Positions 8,885 to 17,354 of a DNA stretch of 64,000 nt are shown here, in pieces. The position numbers and the translations under genes were made by a program. The notes under the pieces are model-generated. The model worked only from the letters and a program-made list of their open reading frames with translations, had not been told where the DNA came from and did not search any database. The DNA is taken from assembly GCF_013377235.1 (NCBI RefSeq), contig NZ_CP016226.1, positions 1,488,001 through 1,552,000 of the forward strand, given 5' to 3'. The DNA comes from Mannheimia varigena. GTDB lineage: Bacteria; Pseudomonadota; Gammaproteobacteria; Enterobacterales; Pasteurellaceae. Numbering within the stretch: the stretch's first letter is position 1; every line of letters starts with the position of its first letter.

Positions 8885-9646
8885 ATGTCAAAACGTAACA
8901 CTCAACAACGCCGTCATTTAATTGTACAGATGGTGCAATCGCAACAGGAAGTGAGTGTAGATGAGCTCGCTACACTATTTGAAACCTCAGAGGTAACGAT
9001 TCGTAAAGACTTAACCGCTTTAGAAGAAAGTGGTTTTTTATTGCGAAAATATGGCGGTGCAGTGAAAATCCCATCAGAAATGATGGAGGAAGAATTTATT
9101 GAGCAATTTTCGATTCAAAAGAAAATGATTGCTCAAGCCGCTCGAGATTGTATTCGAGATCATAACCGTATCATTATTGATAGCGGCAGTACGACTGGAG
9201 CGTTGGTTAAGGTATTAAACCAAACGGGTTTAGTGGTGATGACCAACTCGCTGAATTTAGCGGCTGAATTAACCTCTCTTGAGTGTGAACCAACCGTATT
9301 GATGACAGGTGGCACTTGGGATAGCCGTTCGGAGTCTTTTCAAGGAAAAGTGGCTGAGCAAGTGTTAAGATCTTATGATTTTGACCAGCTATTTATTGGT
9401 GCAGACGGTTTAGATTTGGCTCGTGGCACAACGACTTTCAATGAATTAGTTGGTTTAAGTCAAGTAATGGCGGAAGTGAGCCGAGAAGTGATAGTGTTGA
9501 TTGAATCACAAAAAATTGGGCGAAAAATGCCAAATATTGAACTGGAGTGGGGAAAAATCACCAAAATTATTACCGATAATCAATTAAGTTTTGAAACGAA
9601 AGAACAAATTGAGAAAATGGGTGTCGAAGTCCTTATTGCAAAATAG
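8885..9646 (+). CDS. DeoR-family transcriptional regulator
   Basis: A 253-residue sugar-phosphate-responsive repressor. The N-terminal DeoR helix-turn-helix covers about residues 5-60 (SVDELATLFETSEVTIRKDL), with the family RKYGGAV segment after it. The C-terminal effector domain contains the IIDSGSTTGAL phosphate-binding-like motif and GADGLDLARGTTTFNE. glmS starts 56 bases downstream on the same strand, so I infer that it controls glmS or amino-sugar metabolism. GlpR is an alternative because glp genes lie 5 kb away, so no symbol is given. Confidence 0.88.
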   Translation: MSKRNTQQRRHLIVQMVQSQQEVSVDELATLFETSEVTIRKDLTALEESGFLLRKYGGAVKIPSEMMEEEFIEQFSIQKKMIAQAARDCIRDHNRIIIDSGSTTGALVKVLNQTGLVVMTNSLNLAAELTSLECEPTVLMTGGTWDSRSESFQGKVAEQVLRSYDFDQLFIGADGLDLARGTTTFNELVGLSQVMAEVSREVIVLIESQKIGRKMPNIELEWGKITKIITDNQLSFETKEQIEKMGVEVLIAK

Positions 9647-9702
9647 CAGTAACAAAAGCGAAATAATCGAATTTTTAACTTAAAAAAATAGGAAGCAAAT
9701 TT

Positions 9703-11538
9703 ATGTGTGGAATTGTAGGTGCAGTAGCACAACGTGATGTGGCTGAAATCTTAGTTGATGGTTTACACCGCTTAGAATATCGTGGCTACGATTCAGCTGG
9801 TGTAGCTGTGTTAAATGCTGACGAGAAAAAAATGCAGATCGTTCGCCGTGTGGGTAAAGTGAAAGCGTTAGATGAAGCATTAGAAGTTAAACCATTAATT
9901 GGCGGTACAGGTATTGCACACACTCGTTGGGCAACACACGGTGAGCCGTCAGAAACCAACGCTCACCCACATCGTAGTGGCAAAATTGCGGTAGTGCATA
10001 ACGGCATTATCGAAAACTACGAAGAGTTAAAAGTCGTTTTACAAGAGCGTGGCTACGTTTTCCAATCGCAAACCGATACTGAAGTTATTGCTCACTTAGT
10101 GGAATGGGAATTGCGTTCAGCTTCGTCATTATTAGAAGCTGTGCAAAAAACTGTGGTTCAACTGCGTGGTGCGTACGGTACGGTGGTGTTGAACGAAGAA
10201 GAACCGGAACATTTAATTGTGGCTCGTTCAGGTAGCCCATTAGTGATTGGTTACGGTGTGGGAGAAAACTTCTTAGCATCAGACCCTCTTGCTCTATTAA
10301 GCGTAACTCGCCGTTTTGCTTACTTAGAAGAAGGTGATGTAGCGGAAATTACTCGCCGTACGGTAGAAATCTATGATCGTCAAGGCAATAAAGTAGAGCG
10401 TGAAATCCACGAAGGTAACTTTGAAGCGGATGCGGCGGATAAAGGGCAATATCGCCACTATATGCAAAAAGAGATTTTCGAGCAGCCGGTTGCGATTATG
10501 AACACCTTAGATGGCCGTATCAAAGACGGTAAAGTGGATGTTTCAGCGATTTCTCCAAATGCGGCGGACATTTTATCTAAAGTAGAGCACGTTCAAATTG
10601 TGGCTTGTGGTACTTCTTACAACGCAGGTATGGTGGCTCGTTACTGGTTTGAATCACTTGCAGGCGTAAGCTGCGATGTGGAAATCGCTTCTGAGTTCCG
10701 CTACCGTAAATTCGTCACTCGCCCGAACAGCTTATTAATCACCCTTTCGCAATCAGGTGAAACGGCGGATACCTTAGCCGCCCTTCGTTTAGCGAAAGAA
10801 TCTGGTTATATGGCGGCAATGACGGTATGTAACGTAGCAAGTTCATCTTTAGTGCGTGAATCTGATTTTGCGTTCTTAACCAAAGCGGGCGTGGAAATTG
10901 GCGTGGCTTCAACCAAAGCATTCACCACACAATTAACCTGCTTATTGTTATTAAACGTGGCGATTGGTCGTTTACAAAATCGTATGAGCGAAGAGCAAGA
11001 ACATCACATCGTGCAATCGTTACAACGCTTGCCGGCACAAATTGAAAGTGCGTTAGTATTCGATAAACAGATCGAAAAATTATCAGAAGACTTTGCGGAT
11101 AAACACCACACGCTATTCTTAGGTCGTGGTGAATACTACCCAATCGCAATGGAATCGGCGTTAAAATTAAAAGAGATTTCATACATTCACGCTGAAGCTT
11201 ATGCCGCTGGTGAATTAAAACACGGCCCGTTAGCGTTAATTGATAGCGATATGCCGGTGGTAGTAGTAGCACCTGAAAATGATTTGTTAGAAAAAGTAAA
11301 ATCTAACATTGAAGAAGTGCGTGCTCGTGGCGGTCAGTTATATGTGTTTGCTGATCACGATGCTGGTTTTGAAGAAGCTGAAGGCTTCAAAACGATTGTA
11401 ATGCCGAAAGTGGACGAAGTGACCGCACCAATTTTCTACACCGTGCCATTACAACTGCTTTCATACCACATTGCGTTAATTAAAGGAACCGATGTTGACC
11501 AACCGAGAAACCTTGCGAAAGCGGTAACGGTTGAGTAA
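9703..11538 (+). CDS. glmS: Glutamine--fructose-6-phosphate aminotransferase (isomerising)
   Basis: Makes glucosamine-6-phosphate from fructose-6-phosphate and glutamine, the first step to UDP-GlcNAc for peptidoglycan and lipopolysaccharide. The 611 residues match the usual length. Cys2 of MCGIVGAV is the glutaminase nucleophile, and HTRWATHG and NGIIENY complete the N-terminal domain. Two SIS domains follow, with VACGTSYNAGMV, SQSGETADTL and the C-terminal LPRNLAKAVTVE-like end (here QPRNLAKAVTVE). It is preceded by a DeoR-type regulator and ends in its own terminator. I see no ribozyme upstream. Confidence 0.97.
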   Translation: MCGIVGAVAQRDVAEILVDGLHRLEYRGYDSAGVAVLNADEKKMQIVRRVGKVKALDEALEVKPLIGGTGIAHTRWATHGEPSETNAHPHRSGKIAVVHNGIIENYEELKVVLQERGYVFQSQTDTEVIAHLVEWELRSASSLLEAVQKTVVQLRGAYGTVVLNEEEPEHLIVARSGSPLVIGYGVGENFLASDPLALLSVTRRFAYLEEGDVAEITRRTVEIYDRQGNKVEREIHEGNFEADAADKGQYRHYMQKEIFEQPVAIMNTLDGRIKDGKVDVSAISPNAADILSKVEHVQIVACGTSYNAGMVARYWFESLAGVSCDVEIASEFRYRKFVTRPNSLLITLSQSGETADTLAALRLAKESGYMAAMTVCNVASSSLVRESDFAFLTKAGVEIGVASTKAFTTQLTCLLLLNVAIGRLQNRMSEEQEHHIVQSLQRLPAQIESALVFDKQIEKLSEDFADKHHTLFLGRGEYYPIAMESALKLKEISYIHAEAYAAGELKHGPLALIDSDMPVVVVAPENDLLEKVKSNIEEVRARGGQLYVFADHDAGFEEAEGFKTIVMPKVDEVTAPIFYTVPLQLLSYHIALIKGTDVDQPRNLAKAVTVE

Positions 11539-11551
11539 TTTTATAGTGGAG

Positions 11552-11580
11552 AGCCTCAAGGTAACTTGGGGCTTTTTTAT
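11552..11580 (+). terminator. glmS terminator
   Basis: AGCCTCAAG-GTAA-CTTGGGGCT forms a 9-bp stem (one T-G pair) followed by six T residues. Confidence 0.85.
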
Positions 11581-11601
11581 TAAATTAGCCTAAAATTTCA
11601 C

Positions 11602-11631
11602 TTGATCAAGCGGCGCATTTTGTAGTATATT
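11602..11631 (+). promoter_or_regulatory. Probable promoter of the spc operon
   Basis: TTGATC at 11602-11607 and TATATT at 11626-11631 are separated by 18 bases, a reasonable sigma-70 promoter. Transcription would begin near 11638, at the base of the leader hairpins. It is the only promoter-like sequence between the glmS terminator and rplN. Confidence 0.6.
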
Positions 11632-11634
11632 TTG

Positions 11635-11684
11635 CACCCTGTTTATATTGTGTAAACAGGTTCGTCCCGAAAGGGTGTTTTTTT
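11635..11684 (+). promoter_or_regulatory. Leader RNA with competing hairpins before rplN
   Basis: CCTGTTTA (11638-11645) pairs perfectly with TAAACAGG (11653-11660). CACCCT (11635-11640) can instead pair with AGGGTG (11672-11677), which is directly followed by seven T residues. The arms overlap at CCT, so the first stem and the terminator-like one exclude each other at their bases. This resembles an attenuator; no regulator is identified. Confidence 0.5.
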
Positions 11685-11703
11685 ATTTTAACGGAGCACT
11701 AAT

Positions 11704-12075
11704 ATGATCCAAGAACAGACTATGCTGGATGTTGCTGATAACTCAGGGGCTCGTAGCGTAATGTGTATCAAGGTTCTAGGTGGATCGCACCGTCGTTACG
11801 CTGCTATTGGCGATATCATTAAAGTTACTGTGAAAGAAGCAATTCCACGCGGTAAAGTTAAAAAAGGTGATGTGTTAAAAGCAGTTGTTGTGCGCACCAA
11901 GAAGGGTGTTCGTCGCCCAGATGGCGCAGTTATTCGTTTCGATGGCAATGCTTGTGTAATTTTAAACAATAACACTGAGCAACCAATCGGTACTCGTATT
12001 TTTGGACCTGTGACTCGTGAACTTCGTTCTGAGAAGTTTATGAAGATCATTTCTTTAGCTCCAGAAGTACTATAA
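11704..12075 (+). CDS. rplN: 50S ribosomal protein L14
   Basis: Large-subunit protein at the subunit interface. Its 123 residues start [22 protein letters not shown], the conserved L14 N-terminus. It is the first gene of the spc operon here: glmS with its terminator lies upstream instead of rpsQ and the S10 operon. The ribosome site is ACGGAG. rplX starts 10 bases after the stop. Confidence 0.98.
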
Positions 12076-12085
12076 GGAGAATGTA

Positions 12086-12397
12086 ATGGCTGCAAAAATC
12101 CGTCAAAACGATGAAGTAATTGTTCTTACCGGTAAGGATAAGGGCAAACGTGGTAAGGTAACTAAAGTGTTACCAAACGGTAAAGTTTTTGTTGAAGGTG
12201 TAAACATCATCACTAAACATGAAAAACCAGTTCCTGCTTTAGGTAAAGCTGGTGGCTTAGTGAAAAAAGAAGCTGCAATCGATGCATCAAACGTTGCAAT
12301 TTTCAACCCAACAACAAACAAAGCTGACCGTGTAGGTTTTAGAATTGAAGGCGACAAAAAAGTACGTTTCTTCAAATCTAATAATGAAATTATTTAA
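12086..12397 (+). CDS. rplX: 50S ribosomal protein L24
   Basis: Assembly-initiating large-subunit protein binding the 5' end of 23S rRNA. The 103-residue protein has the N-terminal KOW motif VIVLTGKDKGKRGKV (about 11-25), the usual L24 signature. It lies between rplN and rplE, in standard spc order. The ribosome site AAGGAGAATGT precedes ATG. Confidence 0.98.
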   Translation: MAAKIRQNDEVIVLTGKDKGKRGKVTKVLPNGKVFVEGVNIITKHEKPVPALGKAGGLVKKEAAIDASNVAIFNPTTNKADRVGFRIEGDKKVRFFKSNNEII

Positions 12398-12414
12398 TTA
12401 ACTGGAGTAATGTG

Positions 12415-12954
12415 ATGGCGAAACTGCATGATTACTACAGAGATACAGTAGTTAATGAATTAAAAGCGAAATTCAACTACTCATCTGTCATGCAAGTCCC
12501 ACGAATCGAAAAGATTACCCTTAATATGGGTGTGGGTGAAGCATTGACCGACAAAAAACTGTTAGACAACGCAGTAGCGGATTTAGCAGCAATCAGCGGT
12601 CAAAAACCTTTAGTAACTAAAGCTCGCAAATCTGTTGCAGGCTTTAAAATCCGTCAAGGGTATCCAATCGGTTGCAAAGTAACCCTACGTGGTGAACGTA
12701 TGTGGGAATTCTTTGAAAGATTGATTACTATCGCTGTTCCACGTATCCGTGACTTCCGTGGTTTAAACGCTAAGTCATTTGATGGTCGTGGTAATTACAG
12801 TATGGGTGTTCGTGAACAAATCATTTTCCCTGAAATCGACTACGATAAAGTAGATCGTGTACGTGGTTTAGATATTACTATTACCACAACAGCGAAAAGT
12901 GATGAAGAAGGTCAAGCGTTATTAGCGGCTTTCAATTTCCCATTCCGTAAATAA
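12415..12954 (+). CDS. rplE: 50S ribosomal protein L5
   Basis: Large-subunit protein of the central protuberance that binds 5S rRNA. A GTG at 12412 is in frame directly before this ATG. I choose ATG 12415 because the family begins MAKLHDYY and the GGAG ribosome site is then 7 bases away rather than 4. The resulting length is 179 residues, as in E. coli. Conserved motifs include NMGVGEA and GFKIRQGYPIGCKVTLRG. Confidence 0.97.
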   Translation: MAKLHDYYRDTVVNELKAKFNYSSVMQVPRIEKITLNMGVGEALTDKKLLDNAVADLAAISGQKPLVTKARKSVAGFKIRQGYPIGCKVTLRGERMWEFFERLITIAVPRIRDFRGLNAKSFDGRGNYSMGVREQIIFPEIDYDKVDRVRGLDITITTTAKSDEEGQALLAAFNFPFRK

Positions 12955-12965
12955 GGTAGGTTATC

Positions 12966-13271
12966 GTGGCAAAACAATCAATGATCGCACGTGATGTTAA
13001 ACGTGCTAAATTAGCTGATAAATTCTACGCAAAACGTCAAGAGTTAAAAGCGATTATTTCAAATAAAAACTCTTCAGATGAAGAACGTTGGGATGCTGTG
13101 TTAAAGTTACAAACTTTACCACGTGATTCAAGCCCAATTCGTCAGCGTAATCGTTGCCGCCAAACTGGTCGTCCACACGGTGTACTTCGTAAGTTTGGTT
13201 TAAGCCGTATTAAAGTTCGTGAAGCTGCTATGCGTGGCGAAATTCCGGGCCTTAAGAAAGCAAGTTGGTAA
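12966..13271 (+). CDS. rpsN: 30S ribosomal protein S14
   Basis: Small-subunit head protein. The 101 residues are the long, zinc-independent form: the C-terminal half reads RDSSPIRQRNRCRQTGRPHG without the CxxC pairs of the short form. The start codon is GTG at 12966, after AAGGTAGG, giving the conserved MAKQSMIARDVKR start. It lies 11 bases after rplE in spc order. Confidence 0.97.
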   Translation: MAKQSMIARDVKRAKLADKFYAKRQELKAIISNKNSSDEERWDAVLKLQTLPRDSSPIRQRNRCRQTGRPHGVLRKFGLSRIKVREAAMRGEIPGLKKASW

Positions 13272-13307
13272 TAACCTCTTTTAATTTGGAATCATGGGAG
13301 TAAATAC

Positions 13308-13700
13308 ATGAGCATGCAAGATCCAATCGCAGATATGCTGACCCGTATTCGTAACGGTCAAGCTGCGAATAAAGTTGCAATCAGTATGCCTTCATCTAAG
13401 TTAAAAGTTGCTATTGCAAACGTTTTAGCTGAAGAAGGTTATATCGAAAGCGTTAAAGTTGTTGAGGGTGCAAAACCTGAACTGGAAATTACTTTAAAAT
13501 ATTTCCAAAACAAACCAGTTGTAGAAAGTATCCAACGTGTAAGCCGTCCTGGTCTTCGTATTTACAAACGTAAAGATGAATTACCAAAAGTAATGGGTGG
13601 TTTAGGTATCGCAGTTGTTTCTACATCTAAAGGTGTAATGACCGACCGTGCTGCGCGTCAAGCAGGCTTGGGCGGTGAAATTATCTGTTACGTAGCATAA
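13308..13700 (+). CDS. rpsH: 30S ribosomal protein S8
   Basis: Primary 16S rRNA-binding protein of the small-subunit platform and, in E. coli, the translational repressor of the spc operon, acting at the rplE message. The 130 residues begin MSMQDPIADMLTRIRNGQ, and the C-terminus includes STSKGVMTDRAARQAGLGGE. Whether S8 control is kept here was not traced in the rplE leader. Confidence 0.98.
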   Translation: MSMQDPIADMLTRIRNGQAANKVAISMPSSKLKVAIANVLAEEGYIESVKVVEGAKPELEITLKYFQNKPVVESIQRVSRPGLRIYKRKDELPKVMGGLGIAVVSTSKGVMTDRAARQAGLGGEIICYVA

Positions 13701-13716
13701 TAGAGAGGTAGGAAAA

Positions 13717-14250
13717 ATGTCTCGTGTTGCAAAAGCACCTGTTAATATTCCTGCCGGTGTTGAGGTAAAACTTAACGGTCAGCTATTAACAGTTAAAGGT
13801 AAAAACGGCGAGTTATCTCGTGAAATTCATAATGCAGTTGAAGTAAAACAAGAAGCTGATGCATTAACTTTCGCTCCACGCGAAGGTATCGCAAATGCAG
13901 ATGCTCAAGCAGGTACAGCTCGTGCACTAGTAAATAATATGGTGATCGGCGTTACTGAAGGCTTTACTAAGAAATTGCAGTTAGTGGGTGTTGGTTATAG
14001 AGCACAAATGAAAGGTAACTCAGTTGCTTTAAGTTTAGGCTTCTCACACCCTGTAGAACACGCGTTGCCAGCAGGCGTAACTGGTGAATGTCCATCACAA
14101 ACAGAAATTATTCTGAAAAGTGCTGATAAACAGTTAATTGGTCAAGTGGCAGCAGATATTCGTGCATATCGCAAACCTGAGCCTTATAAAGGTAAAGGTG
14201 TACGTTACTCTGATGAAGTAGTACGTACTAAAGAAGCGAAGAAAAAGTAA
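13717..14250 (+). CDS. rplF: 50S ribosomal protein L6
   Basis: Large-subunit protein near the factor-binding site. The 177 residues start MSRVAKAPVNIPAGVEV and have the C-terminal signature KPEPYKGKGVRY. It lies 16 bases after rpsH, with ribosome site GAGAGGTAGG. Standard spc position. Confidence 0.98.
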   Translation: MSRVAKAPVNIPAGVEVKLNGQLLTVKGKNGELSREIHNAVEVKQEADALTFAPREGIANADAQAGTARALVNNMVIGVTEGFTKKLQLVGVGYRAQMKGNSVALSLGFSHPVEHALPAGVTGECPSQTEIILKSADKQLIGQVAADIRAYRKPEPYKGKGVRYSDEVVRTKEAKKK

Positions 14251-14264
14251 AGTAAGGTAACACT

Positions 14265-14618
14265 ATGGATAAGAAAGTAGCTCGTATCCGTCGTGCAAGC
14301 CGTGCACGTCATTTAATGAGAGAGCAAGGTGCAACACGTTTAGTTGTGCATCGCACACCTCGTCATATTTATGCGCAGGTGATTGCACCTAATGGCTCAG
14401 AAGTACTAGCAGCAGCTTCAACTGTTGAGAAAGTAATTAAAGAGCAAGTTAAATATACCGGCAATAAAGAAGCAGCTGCAGTAGTAGGTAAAATTGTTGC
14501 TGAGCGCGCTATTGCTAAGGGTATTCAAGCGGTTGCGTTTGATCGTTCAGGTTTCAAATACCACGGTCGTGTGCAATCATTAGCAGATGCTGCTCGTGAA
14601 GCTGGTCTACAGTTCTAA
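14265..14618 (+). CDS. rplR: 50S ribosomal protein L18
   Basis: Binds 5S rRNA together with L5 in the central protuberance. The 117 residues start MDKKVARIRRASRARHLMRE, and conserved AVAFDRSGFKYHGRVQSLADAAREAGL is at the C-terminus. It sits between rplF and rpsE as in other spc operons. Confidence 0.98.
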   Translation: MDKKVARIRRASRARHLMREQGATRLVVHRTPRHIYAQVIAPNGSEVLAAASTVEKVIKEQVKYTGNKEAAAVVGKIVAERAIAKGIQAVAFDRSGFKYHGRVQSLADAAREAGLQF

Positions 14619-14632
14619 TAGAGGAATTTGAG

Positions 14633-15133
14633 ATGTCAAACATCGAAAAACAAGCTGGTGAACTGCAGGAAAAGCTAATCGCGGTTAACCGTGTTTCAAA
14701 AACCGTAAAAGGTGGTCGTATCATGAGTTTCACTGCTTTAACAGTAGTGGGCGATGGTAATGGTCGTGTTGGTTTTGGTTACGGTAAAGCACGTGAAGTT
14801 CCAGCAGCAATCCAAAAAGCGATGGAAAAAGCTCGTCGCAATATGATTAATGTAGCTTTAAATGAAGGTACATTACAACACCCAGTTAAAGGTTCTCATA
14901 CTGGTTCACGTGTGTTTATGCAACCAGCTAGCGAAGGTACAGGTATCATCGCAGGTGGTGCGATGCGTGCAGTATTAGAAGTTGCAGGTGTTCGTAACGT
15001 TCTTTCTAAAGCGTATGGTTCAACCAACCCAATTAATGTTGTACGTGCAACAATTGATGCACTTGAAAACATGAAATCACCTGAAATGGTTGCTGCAAAA
15101 CGTGGCAAAACAGTTGAAGAAATTTTGGGGTAA
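14633..15133 (+). CDS. rpsE: 30S ribosomal protein S5
   Basis: Small-subunit protein at the mRNA entry site that affects decoding accuracy. In 166 residues: the dsRNA-binding-like N-domain with VNRVSKTVKGGRIMSFTALTVVGD (about 19-42) and the C-domain with GTGIIAGGAMRAVLE. The ribosome site GAGGAATTTGAG precedes ATG. Confidence 0.98.
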   Translation: MSNIEKQAGELQEKLIAVNRVSKTVKGGRIMSFTALTVVGDGNGRVGFGYGKAREVPAAIQKAMEKARRNMINVALNEGTLQHPVKGSHTGSRVFMQPASEGTGIIAGGAMRAVLEVAGVRNVLSKAYGSTNPINVVRATIDALENMKSPEMVAAKRGKTVEEILG

Positions 15134-15139
15134 TTGGAT

Positions 15140-15316
15140 ATGGCAAAAATTAAAGTAACTCAAACTCGTAGCTCTATCGCTCGTTTACCGAAACATAAAG
15201 CAACGTTAAAAGGCTTAGGTCTTCGTCATATTCGTCATACTGTAGAACTTGAAGATACGCCAGCAGTACGTGGTATGATCAATCAAGTATCTTATATGGT
15301 TAAAGTAGAGGAGTAA
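15140..15316 (+). CDS. rpmD: 50S ribosomal protein L30
   Basis: Small (58-residue) large-subunit protein starting MAKIKVTQTRSSIARLPKHK. A TTG codon at 15134 lies in frame but would only add two residues against the family consensus, so ATG 15140 is preferred. It begins 6 bases after the rpsE stop and likely depends on translational coupling. Confidence 0.97.
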   Translation: MAKIKVTQTRSSIARLPKHKATLKGLGLRHIRHTVELEDTPAVRGMINQVSYMVKVEE

Positions 15317-15320
15317 TAGA

Positions 15321-15755
15321 ATGCGTTTAAATTCTCTTTCTCCAGCTGAAGGTGCTAAGCACAGTGCTAAACGTTTAGGTCGTGGTATTGGTTCTGGTTT
15401 AGGTAAAACTGGTGGTCGTGGTCATAAAGGTCAAAAATCTCGTTCAGGCGGTCGTGTTCGTCGTGGTTTTGAGGGTGGTCAAATGCCTTTATACCGTCGT
15501 TTACCAAAATTTGGTTTTACGTCATTAAAATCATTCCATGTGGCTGAAATTCGTTTAAACGACTTAGCTAAAGTAGATGGTAACGAAGTAACTTTAGAAG
15601 CATTAAAAGCGGCTAACATTATTACTAAAGATATTTTATCTGTTAAAGTAATCTTATCAGGTGAAATTGATAAAGCAGTAGTAGTTAAAGGTTTGCGTGT
15701 AACTAAAGGAGCTAAAGCTGCTATCGAAGCTGCTGGCGGTTCTATCGAGGAATAA
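15321..15755 (+). CDS. rplO: 50S ribosomal protein L15
   Basis: Late-assembling large-subunit protein. The 144 residues have the Gly/Arg-rich N-terminal extension (RLGRGIGSGLGKTGGRGHKG) that threads into 23S rRNA, and a globular C-terminus. Only 4 bases separate it from rpmD and 3 from secY, showing tight coupling in the spc operon. Confidence 0.98.
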   Translation: MRLNSLSPAEGAKHSAKRLGRGIGSGLGKTGGRGHKGQKSRSGGRVRRGFEGGQMPLYRRLPKFGFTSLKSFHVAEIRLNDLAKVDGNEVTLEALKAANIITKDILSVKVILSGEIDKAVVVKGLRVTKGAKAAIEAAGGSIEE

Positions 15756-15758
15756 TAG

Positions 15759-17078
15759 ATGGCAAAGCAACCAGGGTACCAAGGTAGTACACAAAAAGGG
15801 ACTGGCGAGCTTAAATCAAGATTATTATTTGTTTTAGGCGCGTTAATCGTTTTCCGTATCGGTTCTTTTATACCTGTTCCTGGCATTGATGCTTCTGTAT
15901 TATCCGAATTAATTCGACAACAGCAAGGCACCATCATTGATATGTTTAATATGTTCTCTGGTGGTGCTTTAAGCCGTGCATCTATATTTGCATTAGGTAT
16001 TATGCCTTATATTTCTGCGTCAATTATTATTCAATTATTGACAGCAATTCACCCACCTCTAGCTGAATTGAAAAAAGAAGGCGAGGCAGGGCGTAGAAAA
16101 ATTAGTAAATATACACGTTACGGTACATTGTTACTAGCATTTATTCAATCTATTGGTATTTCATTAGCCCTTCCGAATATGGTACAAGGATTAGTTCCTA
16201 ACCCAAGTATCTTATTCTATATAACTTCTGTAATTAGCTTAGTAACTGGAACAATGTTCCTAATGTGGCTAGGCGAACAAATAACTGAACGTGGTATCGG
16301 AAACGGTATTTCATTAATTATTTTTGCAGGTATTGTTGCGGATCTTCCAGCAACTATTGGGCAAACAATTGAGCAAGCTCGCCAAGGTGAGTTATCATTC
16401 ATTGTATTACTATTAGTAGCAATAATTGCATTTGCAATTACATATTTTGTTGTTTTCGTTGAGCGAGGACAAAGAAGAATTGTTGTGAATTATGCAAGTC
16501 GCCAACAAGGTAGGATGATGGCACCTGCAAGATCTTCACATTTACCATTAAAAGTTAATATGGCAGGTGTAATACCAGCAATTTTTGCTTCAAGTATTAT
16601 TTTATTTCCTGCAAGTATTACTCAATGGTTTGGACAAAGTGAAGGATTTGAATGGTTATTTAACCTTTCACAACTATTACAGCCAGGACAACCATTGTAT
16701 ATTGTATTATTTACAATGGCAGTGATTTTCTTCGCATTCTTCTATACAGGGATGCAGTATAATCCTCGTGATACAGCGGATAATCTTAAGAAATCAGGTG
16801 CGTTTGTACCAGGTTATCGACCAGGCGAACAAACATCTCGTTATATTGATAAAGTAATGACACGTTTAACCTTAATCGGTGCGTTATATATTGCTTTTGT
16901 TTGTTTGGTTCCTTATATCATTACATCATTATGGAAAGTTCCATTCCAATTAGGTGGAACCTCTTTATTAATCGTAGTGGTTGTTATTATGGATTTCATC
17001 GCACAGGTTCAGAGCCATTTAATGTCTCAACAATATGATTCTGTGTTGAAGAAAGCTAACTTAAAAGGCTTAAATTAA
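15759..17078 (+). CDS. secY: Preprotein translocase channel SecY
   Basis: Central pore of the SecYEG translocon in the inner membrane, which exports unfolded proteins with SecA or inserts them with the signal recognition particle. The 439-residue protein has 10 predicted membrane segments and hallmarks GSFIPVPGID (about 30-40), PYISASIIIQLL and the cytosolic loop with GYRPGEQT. It starts 3 bases after rplO. Its codon use is more AT-rich than that of the flanking ribosomal genes, as expected for a less highly expressed membrane protein. Confidence 0.98.
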   Translation: MAKQPGYQGSTQKGTGELKSRLLFVLGALIVFRIGSFIPVPGIDASVLSELIRQQQGTIIDMFNMFSGGALSRASIFALGIMPYISASIIIQLLTAIHPPLAELKKEGEAGRRKISKYTRYGTLLLAFIQSIGISLALPNMVQGLVPNPSILFYITSVISLVTGTMFLMWLGEQITERGIGNGISLIIFAGIVADLPATIGQTIEQARQGELSFIVLLLVAIIAFAITYFVVFVERGQRRIVVNYASRQQGRMMAPARSSHLPLKVNMAGVIPAIFASSIILFPASITQWFGQSEGFEWLFNLSQLLQPGQPLYIVLFTMAVIFFAFFYTGMQYNPRDTADNLKKSGAFVPGYRPGEQTSRYIDKVMTRLTLIGALYIAFVCLVPYIITSLWKVPFQLGGTSLLIVVVVIMDFIAQVQSHLMSQQYDSVLKKANLKGLN

Positions 17079-17102
17079 TAAGCCCTTATTAAAGGATAAG
17101 CA

Positions 17103-17216
17103 ATGAAAGTTCGTGCTTCAGTTAAAAGAATGTGCCGTAATTGTAAAGTAATCAAACGTGAAGGTGTGGTTCGTGTAATTTGTAGCGATCCTAAACACAA
17201 ACAACGTCAAGGTTAA
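17103..17216 (+). CDS. rpmJ: 50S ribosomal protein L36 (zinc-binding form)
   Basis: A 37-residue protein. The four zinc ligands are present: C11 and C14 in MCRNCK, C27 in VICSD, and H32 in the KHKQRQG tail. This is the C+ form, so it needs zinc. It follows secY by 24 bases with ribosome site AAAGGATAAGC, and is the last gene before the alpha operon leader. Confidence 0.96.
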   Translation: MKVRASVKRMCRNCKVIKREGVVRVICSDPKHKQRQG

Positions 17217-17354
17217 TTTACGCATATTTCTTGCAAAGAACCCGCTGAGCAGTTATACTGCTCAGCTCATTCGTCCTGATATGCTGTTTGAGTATCCTGA
17301 AACGGGCTTTTCAAGATCAGCATATCATTAACATCAAAAAAATAGGAGTGCATA
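17217..17354 (+). promoter_or_regulatory. Structured leader of the alpha operon (rpsM-rplQ)
   Basis: The 138 bases between rpmJ and rpsM contain two perfect stems. GCTGAGCAG/CTGCTCAGC lies at 17244-17252 and 17258-17266, and TGATATGCTG/CAGCATATCA at 17277-17286 and 17318-17327, with other sequence threaded between. In E. coli ribosomal protein S4 represses this operon by binding a pseudoknot just before rpsM; the position fits, but I have not shown the same fold. Confidence 0.6.

Noticed and set aside
9647..9702. glmS ribozyme
   Set aside because: Only 56 bases precede glmS, too short, and the ribozyme is known from Gram-positive lineages.
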